A stretch of DNA of 42,168 bases from an uncultured Armatimonadota bacterium (GCA_903899015.1 CAIUHP010000101.1:1-42168); one strand, 5' to 3'. Positions 17,572-27,041 are shown, counted from the stretch's first letter. The notes: a model not told the origin generated them from the letters alone. Made by a program: numbers and translations.

Positions 17572-18438
17572 ATGCTAAGCATCCTTATCGTGAATTGGAA
17601 CACGAAGGGTCATTTGCGTGCGTGCCTCACATCCATTGGCTATTTTCCTCCAACGATTCCCTTTGAAGTAATCGTTGTCGATAATGCATCCACAGACGGA
17701 AGTGCAGCGATGGTGGTTGCAGAGTTTCCGAACATAATTCTTGTCGCAAGTCAAGAAAACACTGGCTACGCAAGAGGCAACAATCTCGCCTTCGAAGTGG
17801 CCAAAGGTGACTGGTTGTTGACCCTCAATCCAGATACGGAATTCGTGGATGAATCGCTCGATCTTGCGGTCAACTGTCTTCGAGCACACCCAAAGGTTGG
17901 CGTTTTAGGCGTGAAGCAAGTGGGGCTGGATGGCAAGATTCAACATTCGGTTCGAGGCTTCCCTACCCTTCAAGGAATCGTGGGCGATGTAACAGGCTTT
18001 GGCAGTCGAATCGGTGGTGCTTGGGACAGTTACCGCTTGTCTCGATTCGACTACCTGCAAGAACAACTTGCCCCTCAACCGATGGGAACTTTCCTGTTGT
18101 TTCGCCGGGAGGCACTCGAAACAATTGGTCCGGTAACTGCTCCTTTCGATGAGTCATTCCCAATCTTCTTTAATGAAGTGGATCTTCTCTATCGACTCAA
18201 GGTCGCCGGTTGGGATTGCTTATACACTCCCAACGCTCAAATCAAGCATCATGGCGGTGAAAGCACCAAGCAAGTGCGGAGCAGCATGATTTGGGAATCC
18301 CATCGGAGCCTTGCACGATATTTGAAGAAGCATCAAGGAACTGGATTGAGCGTGGTAGGGTTACCCTTCTTGACTTTCATAATTTACTTAGCCGCCTTCG
18401 TGCGGGCCAAGGGCTACCATGCCGGATTTAGAGCTTAG
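17572..18438 (+). CDS. Family 2 glycosyltransferase (rhamnosyltransferase-like)
   Basis: 288 aa from the ATG at 17572, where the family's first beta strand begins (MLSILIVNWNTKG). The earlier GTG at 17515 would add 19 unrelated residues. GT-A fold motifs: VIVVDNASTDGS, the metal-binding NPDTEF at about 85, an acceptor-side FFNEVDLLYRLKVAGW and the family-typical KHHGGEST near the end. It lacks membrane spans except a weakly hydrophobic C-terminus. It probably adds a sugar to a lipid-linked surface glycan at the cytoplasmic face. First of three overlapping genes; its end overlaps the next gene by 20 nt. Confidence 0.92.
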   Translation: MLSILIVNWNTKGHLRACLTSIGYFPPTIPFEVIVVDNASTDGSAAMVVAEFPNIILVASQENTGYARGNNLAFEVAKGDWLLTLNPDTEFVDESLDLAVNCLRAHPKVGVLGVKQVGLDGKIQHSVRGFPTLQGIVGDVTGFGSRIGGAWDSYRLSRFDYLQEQLAPQPMGTFLLFRREALETIGPVTAPFDESFPIFFNEVDLLYRLKVAGWDCLYTPNAQIKHHGGESTKQVRSSMIWESHRSLARYLKKHQGTGLSVVGLPFLTFIIYLAAFVRAKGYHAGFRA

Positions 18439-19318
18439 CGTCACGATATGCAGTTGGAACACCCAAGAGGATTTGAGAGCCTGTCTCCAAAGCCTCAAAG
18501 ACGCTGAGTCAGAAGCTCGATTTGAAGTGATCGTCGTCGACAACAACAGCGAAGATGGCTCGCCCGATATGGTGGAAAGGGAGTTTCCCTGGGTTCGACT
18601 GTTTAGAATGGCAACGAACCTTGGGTTCACCGGCGGCCACAACTACGCCATGGAGCACCGGCAAGCCCATCACGTTTTTCTGATCAATTCAGACGCTACG
18701 GTTCATCCTGGCGCGATCAGGAAGATGCTCGATTTCGTGGCCAGTAACCCCGATGTCGGAATCATTGGGCCGAAGGTTCTCAATCCTGATGGAAGCCTTC
18801 AACTCAGTTGCCGACGGTTTCCAAATCCGCTCGCGGCCCTCTTTCGAAACACGCCATTTGGAAAGCTCTTCCCAAACAACCCGTTCACGCGTGACTACTT
18901 GATGTTGGACTTCTCACACGATGGCCCCACCAAAGTGGACTGGGTAAGCGGATGCGCCTTTATGGTTCGTGGCGAACTCATTGACAAGATCGGCATGTTT
19001 GACCCGGAATATTTTATGTATTGCGAAGATGTGGACTGGTGTTTCCGAACTTGGAAAGCAGATTTCAAGGTGATGTACGTTCCGGATGCAGTGGTCACTC
19101 ATGCCATCGGACGGAGCACCGACAAAGCTCCCAACCGCATGATCGGAAGGTTTCACTCATCCATGTTTCGGTTCTACCGAAAGAATATGTTGCCTCAGAT
19201 CCCAATATTCCTCCGGCCCCTCGCTTTTGTGGGAGCCGCGACTGCCATTGGATTGCGTGCTAGCCTGTTCATCTCGAAAAACAAGATGGATGTAATCAAA
19301 CGGAAACTCGGAAGATGA
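18419..19318 (+). CDS. Family 2 glycosyltransferase (second of the pair)
   Basis: 299 aa, GT-A fold, paralogous to the gene before it. Motifs: VIVVDNNSEDGS, INSDATVHPG (the DxD-equivalent region), VSGCAFMVRGELIDKIG and FMYCEDVDWCFRTW, typical of rhamnosyl- and related transferases of polysaccharide clusters. The last ~35 residues are hydrophobic and may rest on the membrane. The ATG at 18419 lies inside the end of the previous gene, with AAGGG just upstream, so translation is coupled. Its stop overlaps the next start as ATGA. The sugar donor cannot be told from sequence alone. Confidence 0.92.
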   Translation: MPDLELSVTICSWNTQEDLRACLQSLKDAESEARFEVIVVDNNSEDGSPDMVEREFPWVRLFRMATNLGFTGGHNYAMEHRQAHHVFLINSDATVHPGAIRKMLDFVASNPDVGIIGPKVLNPDGSLQLSCRRFPNPLAALFRNTPFGKLFPNNPFTRDYLMLDFSHDGPTKVDWVSGCAFMVRGELIDKIGMFDPEYFMYCEDVDWCFRTWKADFKVMYVPDAVVTHAIGRSTDKAPNRMIGRFHSSMFRFYRKNMLPQIPIFLRPLAFVGAATAIGLRASLFISKNKMDVIKRKLGR

Positions 19319-21450
19319 CGAAGAAGATCGACTTACCACTTATCCTTTTGGCGATCGTCGCCTTCCTTGCTCCGTTGATTGGGGGCCAAATATCAACCGA
19401 TGGACTTGGTCTTACCCCTGGCGCCAATCTTATTCTCACCGCCTTAACGGGAGGTCCAGAAACACCCACTCTTTCCCATGCGTTTTTAACGTCACTTTGC
19501 GCGATCGCTCTCATTGTGATGCTCTTGCAAAGAAAGATCATGCAGGTTCCGAACAGCCTCATGAGCGGGCAGTTACTCATCTTATTCGCGATTATCTGTT
19601 CTTCAGTTGGGTATTCGGAATTCAGGGGAGCGTCCCTACCAGCCGGTATTGAATGGCTAACGTATGGATGTGCTTTCTATGCCGTGGTCGCGATCGCCGG
19701 TCGTCAGCGTGGGCCGGTTGTTCTGCTAACTTCGCTGTTTGCCGGATGCGTACTTCTTGGCCTACTAGGCATTCGAGAATACGGCGATATGAAAGCGATT
19801 GATCCCACTTGGCGAGTCTTTCCACAGTGGGTTGGCCCCAACGCGATGGCGGCAGTCCTTGTGATTGGCCTTTTCGTTGGTATCGGTCTTGCCATCAATT
19901 CTGAACGCCTTGCGGCTCTCGGAATAAGTATTGGGTGCATTGCAATTGGGACGTCTCTGTTCCTCACTCAGTCGAAGGGCGCGATTCTAGCCCTTGTTGT
20001 AAGCGTTCTCATCTTCCTCATCTTGCTCGCCATTTGGGTTCCTAAGAAAGACATTCGTCGATCCATGGGGACTCTGCTTGGCATTATCGGGTGTGTTGCC
20101 TTGATGGCGGCAGCGATCTCGTTTCAGCCTAAAGGTTCGGCGGGGCAAACGGGAAGTCCACTCGGACGTATCACCAATGTCTCAGCGAGCGCCGATCAGT
20201 CCATGGGATTCCGCAAGCTACTGTGGCAAAGTGCATTTAAGCTCATTGAACAAAACCCAGTGGGAACGGGCATCAATGGCTTCCAATATGAATCCGCTCG
20301 ACCCGGCCTGGTAACCCAAACGCGATTAGCGCACCAAACTTATCTTCAGCTTGCCGCAGAAGTTAGCCCGTTAGCCTTCGCACTTTTTATTGGTTCGATC
20401 GGAATGTGGTGGTTCCTCATCCTCAAAGCCGGCAGCAAGCTTGCACCAAAGCAGAACGTATTACGAGCCAGTGTCGCCGCCTCAGTTTCCGGTGTGCTCA
20501 TTCACAGCTTCATCGACAGCGACCTTTCCTATTTCGGCATTGGGATCGTATTCTTCATGCTTTTGGGCGTCGGACTTCTACTAAGCACCGATGCCGTTGC
20601 TCCCGAATTCTTGCCCAGTATTCTCAGAAGGGTGGCCGTCGTGGGGGTTGCAGCCTGTGCGGTATGTCTCACTTTTCTTGGCTACGTAGAAGGAATGAGA
20701 TCTGAGGCTCGGGGACACTTGGCACTTGCACAATATAACGATGCCCAGAACATCCTTCAGTCCCTGCGATCGATGGCACCATGGGATGCAGATACGTTTG
20801 GACTCTCTACACTTTCGACTCGATCTCTAGACGAGCGGCTCACTTACGCGAAGGAAGCGGTCGCCCTCGGCCCCAGCACTCACAACTACCGAACTCTTGC
20901 TCGGGTTCAACTGGATGCAGGCAAACCCTCCGAAGCGAAGGATTCATTGCAAAGGGCGCTTCAGCGAGACCCAAATAACATGGCCGCCCTCACTTTGCTT
21001 GCCGAAGTAAGTAGCAAATCGGGCTTTGACGATGAAGCAAAGAAGGCACTCGTGAAGCTTGTGGATGTCGAAAAATCAACCTACTTCACGATCCGAAGTT
21101 TGCCTGAAATGGTGCCTACCGAAACCTACCATGCTCGAGTGTTGTTAGCTCGGATGGAAACGGATCCTCAGACTCAGATCGATCTGATGCAACCGGCGGT
21201 ATTGGGATACATGGAGTATTTGAACAAGACCGTTCCGAACGTCATAAAATTCGCCAAAGCTCCCGATGGGCCAATGGATTTTGGCGGGGAAACAGTTGAG
21301 AAGGCAAAAGCCAAACTCAAGGAAGCTCAAGAAGCCGCCAAGCTTTTAAAGGAACTCTATCAGCGCTTGGGAGCGGTTGACCGAGCGTCAACTGCTAATT
21401 CGGATGAAGGCTTGTTTGGCAAAGGCTTAGATTCGCTCTCTTTTAAGTAG
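19315..21450 (+). CDS. O-antigen ligase/polymerase-like membrane protein with C-terminal TPR
   Basis: 711 aa. The first ~460 residues hold about 11-12 membrane helices. A Wzy_C/O-antigen-ligase-like block begins around TQSKGAILALVVS (about 222-235) and continues to LAHQTYLQLAAEVSPLAF, where a periplasmic loop and His are expected. After about residue 470 the protein is soluble, with tetratricopeptide-like repeats (AQYNDAQNILQSLRSM, LDAGKPSEAKDSLQRALQRDPNNMAALTLLAEVS). This architecture is known for WaaL/Wzy-type ligases that join or polymerise glycans at the outer face of the inner membrane. It is coupled to the two glycosyltransferases by ATGA overlap. Its last 91 bp overlap the convergent PBP2 gene. 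Confidence 0.88.
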   Translation: MTKKIDLPLILLAIVAFLAPLIGGQISTDGLGLTPGANLILTALTGGPETPTLSHAFLTSLCAIALIVMLLQRKIMQVPNSLMSGQLLILFAIICSSVGYSEFRGASLPAGIEWLTYGCAFYAVVAIAGRQRGPVVLLTSLFAGCVLLGLLGIREYGDMKAIDPTWRVFPQWVGPNAMAAVLVIGLFVGIGLAINSERLAALGISIGCIAIGTSLFLTQSKGAILALVVSVLIFLILLAIWVPKKDIRRSMGTLLGIIGCVALMAAAISFQPKGSAGQTGSPLGRITNVSASADQSMGFRKLLWQSAFKLIEQNPVGTGINGFQYESARPGLVTQTRLAHQTYLQLAAEVSPLAFALFIGSIGMWWFLILKAGSKLAPKQNVLRASVAASVSGVLIHSFIDSDLSYFGIGIVFFMLLGVGLLLSTDAVAPEFLPSILRRVAVVGVAACAVCLTFLGYVEGMRSEARGHLALAQYNDAQNILQSLRSMAPWDADTFGLSTLSTRSLDERLTYAKEAVALGPSTHNYRTLARVQLDAGKPSEAKDSLQRALQRDPNNMAALTLLAEVSSKSGFDDEAKKALVKLVDVEKSTYFTIRSLPEMVPTETYHARVLLARMETDPQTQIDLMQPAVLGYMEYLNKTVPNVIKFAKAPDGPMDFGGETVEKAKAKLKEAQEAAKLLKELYQRLGAVDRASTANSDEGLFGKGLDSLSFK

Positions 21451-23201
21451 CGTTCGACAATGTCTCGTGCGGGAGGGGCGGCTTTATCTCCGCCATGTCC
21501 TTGCGCTTCAATAAAGACACAGATTGCGATTTTAGGATCGTCCTCCGGTGCATATCCAACGAAAACAGCGTGGGTGAGCTGGCCCTTTCCGTGCTCAACG
21601 CTTCCCGTCTTACCGGCCCAAGTCACTCCCGGGATCTTGCCACCATAAGCGGCCGTACCGTGATCGAGCACTCCAACCAGTGCTTTTCGTAGGTTGGCCC
21701 AAAATTCTGCGCTCGCCTCGACGTGGTGAGCAACTTCGGGTTTCACGAGTGAACTTGCGGCTTTTCCATCCGCTGGCTTGATTTCCTTCACCAAGTGCGG
21801 TTTGTAATTGGTGCCGTTATTGGCCACCAAGGCAGCCATGTTTGCAAGTTGGAGCGGTGTTGCGCTGATGTATCCCTGCCCGATTGCGAGATTGAAGGTA
21901 TCTCCCGTCCACCAGCGATGTTTGTTCTTCGTTAGCCACGTGTCGGTTGGAACAACTCCTCGAGCCTCACCACCAATTTCAATTCCTTCTTTTTCACCCA
22001 GGCCAACTTCCAACGCGGCTTGGGTGATGTGATCCTTCCCTGCTACACGACCAAGTTGACAGAAGTAGCTGTTGCATGACTTGGCCATGGCCTCGAAATA
22101 TCCAATATTGCCATGGTAGCTAAGGCATTTCACAAAGGACTTTCCGACCTTAACTCCGCCTTCGCACATATAATGCGTATCCGGACTGAAGACATGATTC
22201 TCGTAGGCCGCGATGCTGGTTATGATCTTGAAAGTCGAGCCGGGTGAGTAGACCGAGCGAATGGCTCGATCGTACATAGGCTTATGTGGGTCGTTGGCAA
22301 CGCTGTTATATTCGCCCTCGGAAAGGCCTCCGGCAAAGATATTCTGGTCAAAAGTGGGGCTACTTACGAGGCATAAGATTTCGCCAGTTTTCGGGTCCAT
22401 CGCGACAACGCCACCCACGTACTGGTGCTCGGCCATGTATTGGGTGGCATATTTCTGCAGGGCAGAATCGATGGTTAAGACGACTTGACTGCCAGGATTG
22501 GCAGCATTTCGCTCGGTCACCCGGACTGGGCGACGCTTAGCGTCGATCTCCTGCTTTTCAGAGCCCGGTTCGCCCATCAGGTCCGATTCAAGGGCTCGCT
22601 CAATGCCAGTCTTTCCAACGAAATTCGCTGGTTTTTTGCCCATCGTGGCAATTCGCTTCTGGTCGTCTTCGCTTGGTGTCCAAACGTAACCCAACAAGTG
22701 AGTAAAACTTCGGCTGTCAGGGTAGTACCGCATCGGTTGCATCACGACACTGATTCCCGGAAGCTCATCTCGCAACTCTGAGATCTTCGATCCCGCTTGA
22801 ATGGTTGCCCCGACAAATATAGGCGAGTCAAGAAAGGGACGATTAGCGGCCGCGCGTAATTTTGTGTCGAGTTTCTTTCGATCTACCTGAAGAATGGCTG
22901 CCACCCGATCAATGACCCAAGGATTCTTCTTGACCTCGGATGGAACGGCCGTAATGACAATTTCTGGTTTGACACCCGCTACCAAGGCCCCGTGCCGATC
23001 AAAGATCAAGCCTCTAGGAGCTGGGCTGTTGACCTCAAGCGTTCGAGAAGACTCAGCCTCTTCAACCAACTCAGGAGCTTTGACGACTTGGAAATACCAC
23101 AGTCGCATAAATAGGATGAGCAACAACGAACCCATCACGCCAGGAAAGGCGAGCATTCGGAGGTCCATCTCAGGTTTACGCGGGGTGTGAATGACTGACA
23201 T
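21360..23201 (-). CDS. mrdA: Penicillin-binding protein 2 (elongasome transpeptidase)
   Basis: 613 aa. One N-terminal membrane anchor (about 13-32) is followed by the PBP dimerisation region (APRGLIFDRHGALVAG, RYYPDSRSFTHLLGYV) and the transpeptidase. Motifs: STFK with nucleophile Ser322, SCN in AKSCNSYFCQLG, KTG at 531-533 followed by SVEHGKGQLTHAVFVGYAP. This class B transpeptidase cross-links side-wall peptidoglycan with RodA and MreB, neither of which is here. It could equally be labelled FtsI-like, but the dimerisation domain reads as PBP2. The gene starts 9 nt after the PBP1A stop. Its own TAGTCT -10 reuses the PBP1A stop codon. Its 3' end overlaps the ligase gene. Confidence 0.93.
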   Translation of the reverse strand: MSVIHTPRKPEMDLRMLAFPGVMGSLLLILFMRLWYFQVVKAPELVEEAESSRTLEVNSPAPRGLIFDRHGALVAGVKPEIVITAVPSEVKKNPWVIDRVAAILQVDRKKLDTKLRAAANRPFLDSPIFVGATIQAGSKISELRDELPGISVVMQPMRYYPDSRSFTHLLGYVWTPSEDDQKRIATMGKKPANFVGKTGIERALESDLMGEPGSEKQEIDAKRRPVRVTERNAANPGSQVVLTIDSALQKYATQYMAEHQYVGGVVAMDPKTGEILCLVSSPTFDQNIFAGGLSEGEYNSVANDPHKPMYDRAIRSVYSPGSTFKIITSIAAYENHVFSPDTHYMCEGGVKVGKSFVKCLSYHGNIGYFEAMAKSCNSYFCQLGRVAGKDHITQAALEVGLGEKEGIEIGGEARGVVPTDTWLTKNKHRWWTGDTFNLAIGQGYISATPLQLANMAALVANNGTNYKPHLVKEIKPADGKAASSLVKPEVAHHVEASAEFWANLRKALVGVLDHGTAAYGGKIPGVTWAGKTGSVEHGKGQLTHAVFVGYAPEDDPKIAICVFIEAQGHGGDKAAPPARDIVERYLKESESKPLPNKPSSELAVDARSTAPKR

Positions 23202-23207
23202 TGGGAA

Positions 23208-23213
23208 AGACTA
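23208..23213 (-). promoter_or_regulatory. -10-like element of PBP2 gene
   Basis: TAGTCT on the minus strand lies 6 nt before the ATG; its first three bases are the TAG stop of the PBP1A gene. Confidence 0.4.
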
Positions 23214-25577
23214 TCCTGGGCCGTGAATGCGGCAAACTCGCTTCGGCTCTTGCCCGCGAGGGAACGTGCGAGTGACCGTCTCATTGCAGTATCGGTTCGC
23301 CCTCAATCCCGACTCAGCACATATTTCTACGCTCACGGTGTCTGACTCATTACTCTTGCTTGGAGTCTTCGAACTGTGCTTGGCGGTGCCTTTCTTGGGG
23401 GCATCGGCCTTAGTATCGGGAGGGGTCCCTTCGTCAGGCTTTGTCTTTGAGTCGCCCGGCGTGCTGGCTGGATCCCCTTTACCTGTGTCATTTGCCGTTG
23501 CGGTAGGAGCACCCGCCGGATCTCCTGATTTTATGGGAGTGCCAGAATCCCCAGCGTCGTCAGTTGTTTTCGAGGCGTCGTCCGTTGTGTCATCCGGTGG
23601 GGCCATCAGGTCGCCCACTTCTGAGTCTGCCGCGGTTGCTTTCTTGGGGGCAGCCGGCTCGCTTGGAGATCGATCCGGTTGGGCTTTGCCGTATTTCTTA
23701 TGTGCTTCGGCCATTACTTTGGCCCAAATTCGCGCAGTGACGGTTCCCCCATAGACCGAGTCGCTCATCGGCACGGGAGTCCAAGTGCCCTTGATCTTCT
23801 TCTCGTTGCCAACCCAACCCACTCCCAATAGACCGTCGGTGTAGCCGGTGAACCACGCATCTTTAGCGTCGTTCGTCGTTCCCGTCTTACCACGAGCATT
23901 TGGAACCGGGCGGGCGGCTTGTCCCGTTCCTTCTTCTACTACTGCGCGGAGCAATTGGTCCATGTCGTCGCAGATTTCAGGATCAAAAACGGATACAAAC
24001 CGATTGGGATCGTACTGCTTCACGACTGAGCCATCTGCGTCAAGAATTCTCACAACTGGCTGAGGTCGAACGCGGTCACCACGGAGCATGAAGACCGAAT
24101 ACGCCTCTGCCATCTCAATTGGTGCCACCGCACTCGCACCAAGAGCAAGCGTTTCATACGGCTCAAGCTTTGAACGGATCCCAAAAATATCGTGAGCTGT
24201 TTCGACAACCGCCTCAGGGCCGATCATTTCAATGGTATGAATGGCCGGTAAGTTCACGCTTTGAGCAAAAGCAGAGCGAAGACTGTACTGGGGCGCGTTC
24301 TCTCGGCGACTTGAATTCCCGGGCTTCCAGACCCGACCAGTAGAGTCAACTTTCACGATTGGCGCGTTGGAAAGCATGCTTCCCATGTTAATAACGCCAG
24401 CCTTTAAGGCAGTAGCATAGAGAATAGCTTTGAACCCAGATCCTGGCTGCAGGGTGCCGCTCGTGATGATATTCTGCTGATGATGACGATAGTTCAGTCC
24501 GCCTACTTCGGCTAAGATCTTGCCATCACTGTCCATAACCATAAAGGCCCCTTGATTGACCTTTTGGTCGCTATTGGCATCGACGATTTCACGGACTGCT
24601 TTTTCGGTAAATCTTTGAAGCTTGTAGTCAAGCGTGGTCTCAATTGTGTAACCACCGTTGACTAGGCTGAGACCCATGTCTTTCTCAACAAACCGAATGA
24701 CATGGTCGACAAAGTATTCGGCTCCCGGTTTAACCTTGACACCACCACCGCTTGGCTTGGGGTTCACGTGAGGTTTTTCATTGACCGCTTTGTCGTATTG
24801 GGCTTGAGTGATCATTTGCTCGTCAAGCATGATCCCAAGCACCACATCGCGATTCTCGAGGGCCTTATTGATATCGCGAATTGGGTTCTCGGTGCTTGGA
24901 AGGCGAATGCATCGAGCAAGCATTGCGGCTTCGCCAAGCGTTAATTCGTCAATATTCTTGCCGAAGTAAACGCGGGCAGCTTCCCCGATTCCGAAGGCAC
25001 CTTCACCGAAGAAAACTTTATTGAGATACAGCTCAAGAATCTGATCTTTGGGCAAATTCTGTTCAAGCACATTCGCATAAGCGATGTCGTTCATCTTGCG
25101 CTTGAAGGTTCGAGAACTGCCGTTGAATAGCAACTTCACCAGCTGCATCGTGATCGTGCTTCCACCTTGGGAGACTCGGTGTTTACCGGCTGCGACAAAA
25201 ACGATCCGGGCGAGGGCGGTCATGTCGACCCCGGTGTGTTTGTAGAAGCGCTTATCCTCTGCCGCTAACACGGCATTCTGAACGAACTTTGGAATTTGAC
25301 TGAGCTTGAGCGGAATACGGTATTCGGAGCTGACGCTGAACAGTACTTCCCCGTCTGAGCTCAATATCTTGCTTGTGGGTTTATTTACGGAGTCAATATG
25401 CTTCTGGAGGTCAAGCATGGCCTCCTTAGCATCGTTATAGGCGTTATTGTACAGAATGCCTAAGATTGAAGCGGCAATGAGAACGACCGACGCAAACAGG
25501 ATAAGACCCTGTTTAATCCTCCGTACCCACGGGGACTTCCGGTTTCCAGTTGCACGCGGCCGATTTTTAGATGCCAC
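23211..25577 (-). CDS. ponA: Bifunctional class A penicillin-binding protein (PBP1A)
   Basis: 788 aa. Membrane anchor about 24-43. Glycosyltransferase domain (GT51) about 80-245 with catalytic Glu107 in AAEDKRFYKH, then GGSTITMQLVK. Transpeptidase domain about 300-640 with nucleophile Ser in GSGFKAILYA, SVNLPA, and KTGTTNDAKDAWF. A disordered Pro/Asp/Thr/Lys-rich segment of about 100 residues (about 645-745) follows. The end is a Cys-containing tail (ICAESGLRANRYCNETVTRTF) known from PBP1A of Firmicutes and Deinococcus-type bacteria. It polymerises and cross-links peptidoglycan. The GTG start at 25577 is placed by TATAAT 5 nt upstream. It follows the RseB-like gene by 13 nt. Confidence 0.96.
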   Translation of the reverse strand: MASKNRPRATGNRKSPWVRRIKQGLILFASVVLIAASILGILYNNAYNDAKEAMLDLQKHIDSVNKPTSKILSSDGEVLFSVSSEYRIPLKLSQIPKFVQNAVLAAEDKRFYKHTGVDMTALARIVFVAAGKHRVSQGGSTITMQLVKLLFNGSSRTFKRKMNDIAYANVLEQNLPKDQILELYLNKVFFGEGAFGIGEAARVYFGKNIDELTLGEAAMLARCIRLPSTENPIRDINKALENRDVVLGIMLDEQMITQAQYDKAVNEKPHVNPKPSGGGVKVKPGAEYFVDHVIRFVEKDMGLSLVNGGYTIETTLDYKLQRFTEKAVREIVDANSDQKVNQGAFMVMDSDGKILAEVGGLNYRHHQQNIITSGTLQPGSGFKAILYATALKAGVINMGSMLSNAPIVKVDSTGRVWKPGNSSRRENAPQYSLRSAFAQSVNLPAIHTIEMIGPEAVVETAHDIFGIRSKLEPYETLALGASAVAPIEMAEAYSVFMLRGDRVRPQPVVRILDADGSVVKQYDPNRFVSVFDPEICDDMDQLLRAVVEEGTGQAARPVPNARGKTGTTNDAKDAWFTGYTDGLLGVGWVGNEKKIKGTWTPVPMSDSVYGGTVTARIWAKVMAEAHKKYGKAQPDRSPSEPAAPKKATAADSEVGDLMAPPDDTTDDASKTTDDAGDSGTPIKSGDPAGAPTATANDTGKGDPASTPGDSKTKPDEGTPPDTKADAPKKGTAKHSSKTPSKSNESDTVSVEICAESGLRANRYCNETVTRTFPRGQEPKRVCRIHGPG

Positions 25578-25582
25578 AAAGG

Positions 25583-25588
25583 ATTATA
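25583..25588 (-). promoter_or_regulatory. -10 element of PBP1A gene (leaderless)
   Basis: Consensus TATAAT on the minus strand lies 5 nt before the GTG, within the 13-nt gap after the RseB-like gene. Confidence 0.5.
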
Positions 25589-25590
25589 AC

Positions 25591-26589
25591 TTAGTGTCGT
25601 AGAGGTGAAGTTCCTGCAACAAGCATCGAGCTGAACCGAGTAAGCGTTTTTTCGTCCAAAGTCCCCATCAGCACGATAGATTCTCCCGTCAAATCAATCG
25701 AATGTACATGGAGATTTTTTCCTGCATTGGCACGCAGTCGTTCTGGATTGAGTGGAGCTTTGAGGACGTAAAGCCACAAACGATCTTGCCCGTTCACGTA
25801 GGTTTCGACGAGTCCGTCCACACCGGCAAAGTTTCGATAGCTCGAGCCTTCAAGGGAATATCCGGTTAGCGGGGGCAAATATCGAACAACAAAACCTCGT
25901 CGCTTTGCAATCCTTTCAAGTTGAATAAGCGGGGTGACGATTTTTGCATTCTTGCGCCGAATCTGGAACATTGAAGGGTCGATTACCGGCGACAAATTGA
26001 TTTGATTAAACTCAAGAAAACCAATTTGTGTACCCACTTTGTCGAAAAGCAGTCGCTTCAGGATGACGCCTGACTCTGGCTCAATGAAGAGGCGCTGAAC
26101 GATGTTTCCGTCGAAATCCGAGACTTCAAGTTGCTCGGTATGAAGTCCGGCAATCATTTCTCCTGGAGCAACGGTCAATACAAACTTCTTATTGTTTGCG
26201 AGATTCGCTACCTTCTCCCAGGCCTCACCATGACGTGGAGGTTGCTGCATGATCTCGTTGGTCACAGGATGATAATGCAGGCGGACATCTTTGTTTTCGA
26301 CAATGACTTGTCCTGCAAATTGCGAATCATTTGGAAACTCGATCCGATACCAAATACCGTCGCGCGTGATGAATTCTTGATGTCTGACAGTGTTTGAACC
26401 CTGTCGAAATTCCGTAGTGTACGTGCCGGTATATCTCAGCGTCGGCTGAGCACGAATCGCCCGGACGAGAAGAGCCGGAGCGCCCGCTAATCTGCGCTTA
26501 GCGCGTTGCTTGAAAAGCCCTTGTGCCTGAATCGGCGAGGCAAGCGCCGCCGTCAGGAAAATGGCTCCAATCGCAGTCCGATTCATCAT
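25591..26589 (-). CDS. RseB/MucB-like periplasmic regulator (LolA-type fold)
   Basis: 332 aa with a signal peptide (cleavage near ASPIQAQ, about residue 23). The N-terminal half (about 50-215) has strands such as YTGTYTTEFRQG, GIWYRIEFPND and QRLFIEPESGVILKRLLFD, the LolA/RseB half-barrel that senses lipids or outer-membrane precursors. The C-terminal region (about 235-330, FVVRYLPPLTGYSL... VETYVNGQDRLWLYV) matches the smaller second domain of RseB/MucB. It starts with ATGATGA overlapping the stop of the anti-sigma candidate. Together with the ECF sigma gene upstream this suggests a protein that guards an anti-sigma factor. A plain outer-membrane lipoprotein-sorting protein is the alternative. 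Confidence 0.75.
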   Translation of the reverse strand: MMNRTAIGAIFLTAALASPIQAQGLFKQRAKRRLAGAPALLVRAIRAQPTLRYTGTYTTEFRQGSNTVRHQEFITRDGIWYRIEFPNDSQFAGQVIVENKDVRLHYHPVTNEIMQQPPRHGEAWEKVANLANNKKFVLTVAPGEMIAGLHTEQLEVSDFDGNIVQRLFIEPESGVILKRLLFDKVGTQIGFLEFNQINLSPVIDPSMFQIRRKNAKIVTPLIQLERIAKRRGFVVRYLPPLTGYSLEGSSYRNFAGVDGLVETYVNGQDRLWLYVLKAPLNPERLRANAGKNLHVHSIDLTGESIVLMGTLDEKTLTRFSSMLVAGTSPLRH

Positions 26590-27041
26590 AAACCTTGAAC
26601 GTCAGAATCATTCCAAAGCCCATCCTCTGGTTCCTGAGGGTTCGCTTCTGACGTTACTTCATTGGCATTCAAACCAGCGCTAGAAACTTCATTAAACAAA
26701 ACGGAATTGTGGTGATCGGTCAAGATAGCCGACTCCAAACTCTTATCTGCGACCGGACTCGTTCGCGGTGCGTGAGGTTGGAACATCACCACGACAGCGA
26801 GAACACTTGCGAGACCTAAGCCAAGTGCTGGGCGCAGTACCCAGGCCAATCTCTGCTTCTTTCGCTTCTTAGCGGCCGCTTCAAGCAATTTCTCGTTGAG
26901 AGAACTGCGCCAAGCCATGCTCAGAGGCTCATCCGGCAAGGACTGAACCATCTTGCTGATGGCTAGCTGGCCTGCACTCTCCAGCTTTCTGTCCATTGAA
27001 TTTTCCGAGTTACTTCTCTTGTTCATCATCTCTCTAAGCAC
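26586..27041 (-). CDS. Candidate membrane anti-sigma factor
   Basis: 151 aa from the GTG at 27041 (GGAGA just upstream, inside the end of the ECF gene). A cytoplasmic N-terminal part of about 70 residues, rich in Lys/Arg near its end (AAAKKRKKQRLAW), precedes one membrane helix (about 73-90, ALGLGLASVLAVVVMF). An acidic outside tail of about 60 residues follows, with AWRSSLNEKLLEAAAKK before the helix. This topology and place (directly after an ECF sigma gene, before an RseB-like gene) fit an RseA-like anti-sigma factor. It lacks the HxxxCxxC zinc motif of ZAS anti-sigmas. ATGs at 27029/27026 are alternative starts. Confidence 0.7.
   Translation of the reverse strand: MLREMMNKRSNSENSMDRKLESAGQLAISKMVQSLPDEPLSMAWRSSLNEKLLEAAAKKRKKQRLAWVLRPALGLGLASVLAVVVMFQPHAPRTSPVADKSLESAILTDHHNSVLFNEVSSAGLNANEVTSEANPQEPEDGLWNDSDVQGL

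Noticed and set aside
23227-23754. 175-codon plus-strand frame opposite the PBP1A tail
   Set aside because: It mirrors the low-complexity tail; PBP1A is certain on the other strand.
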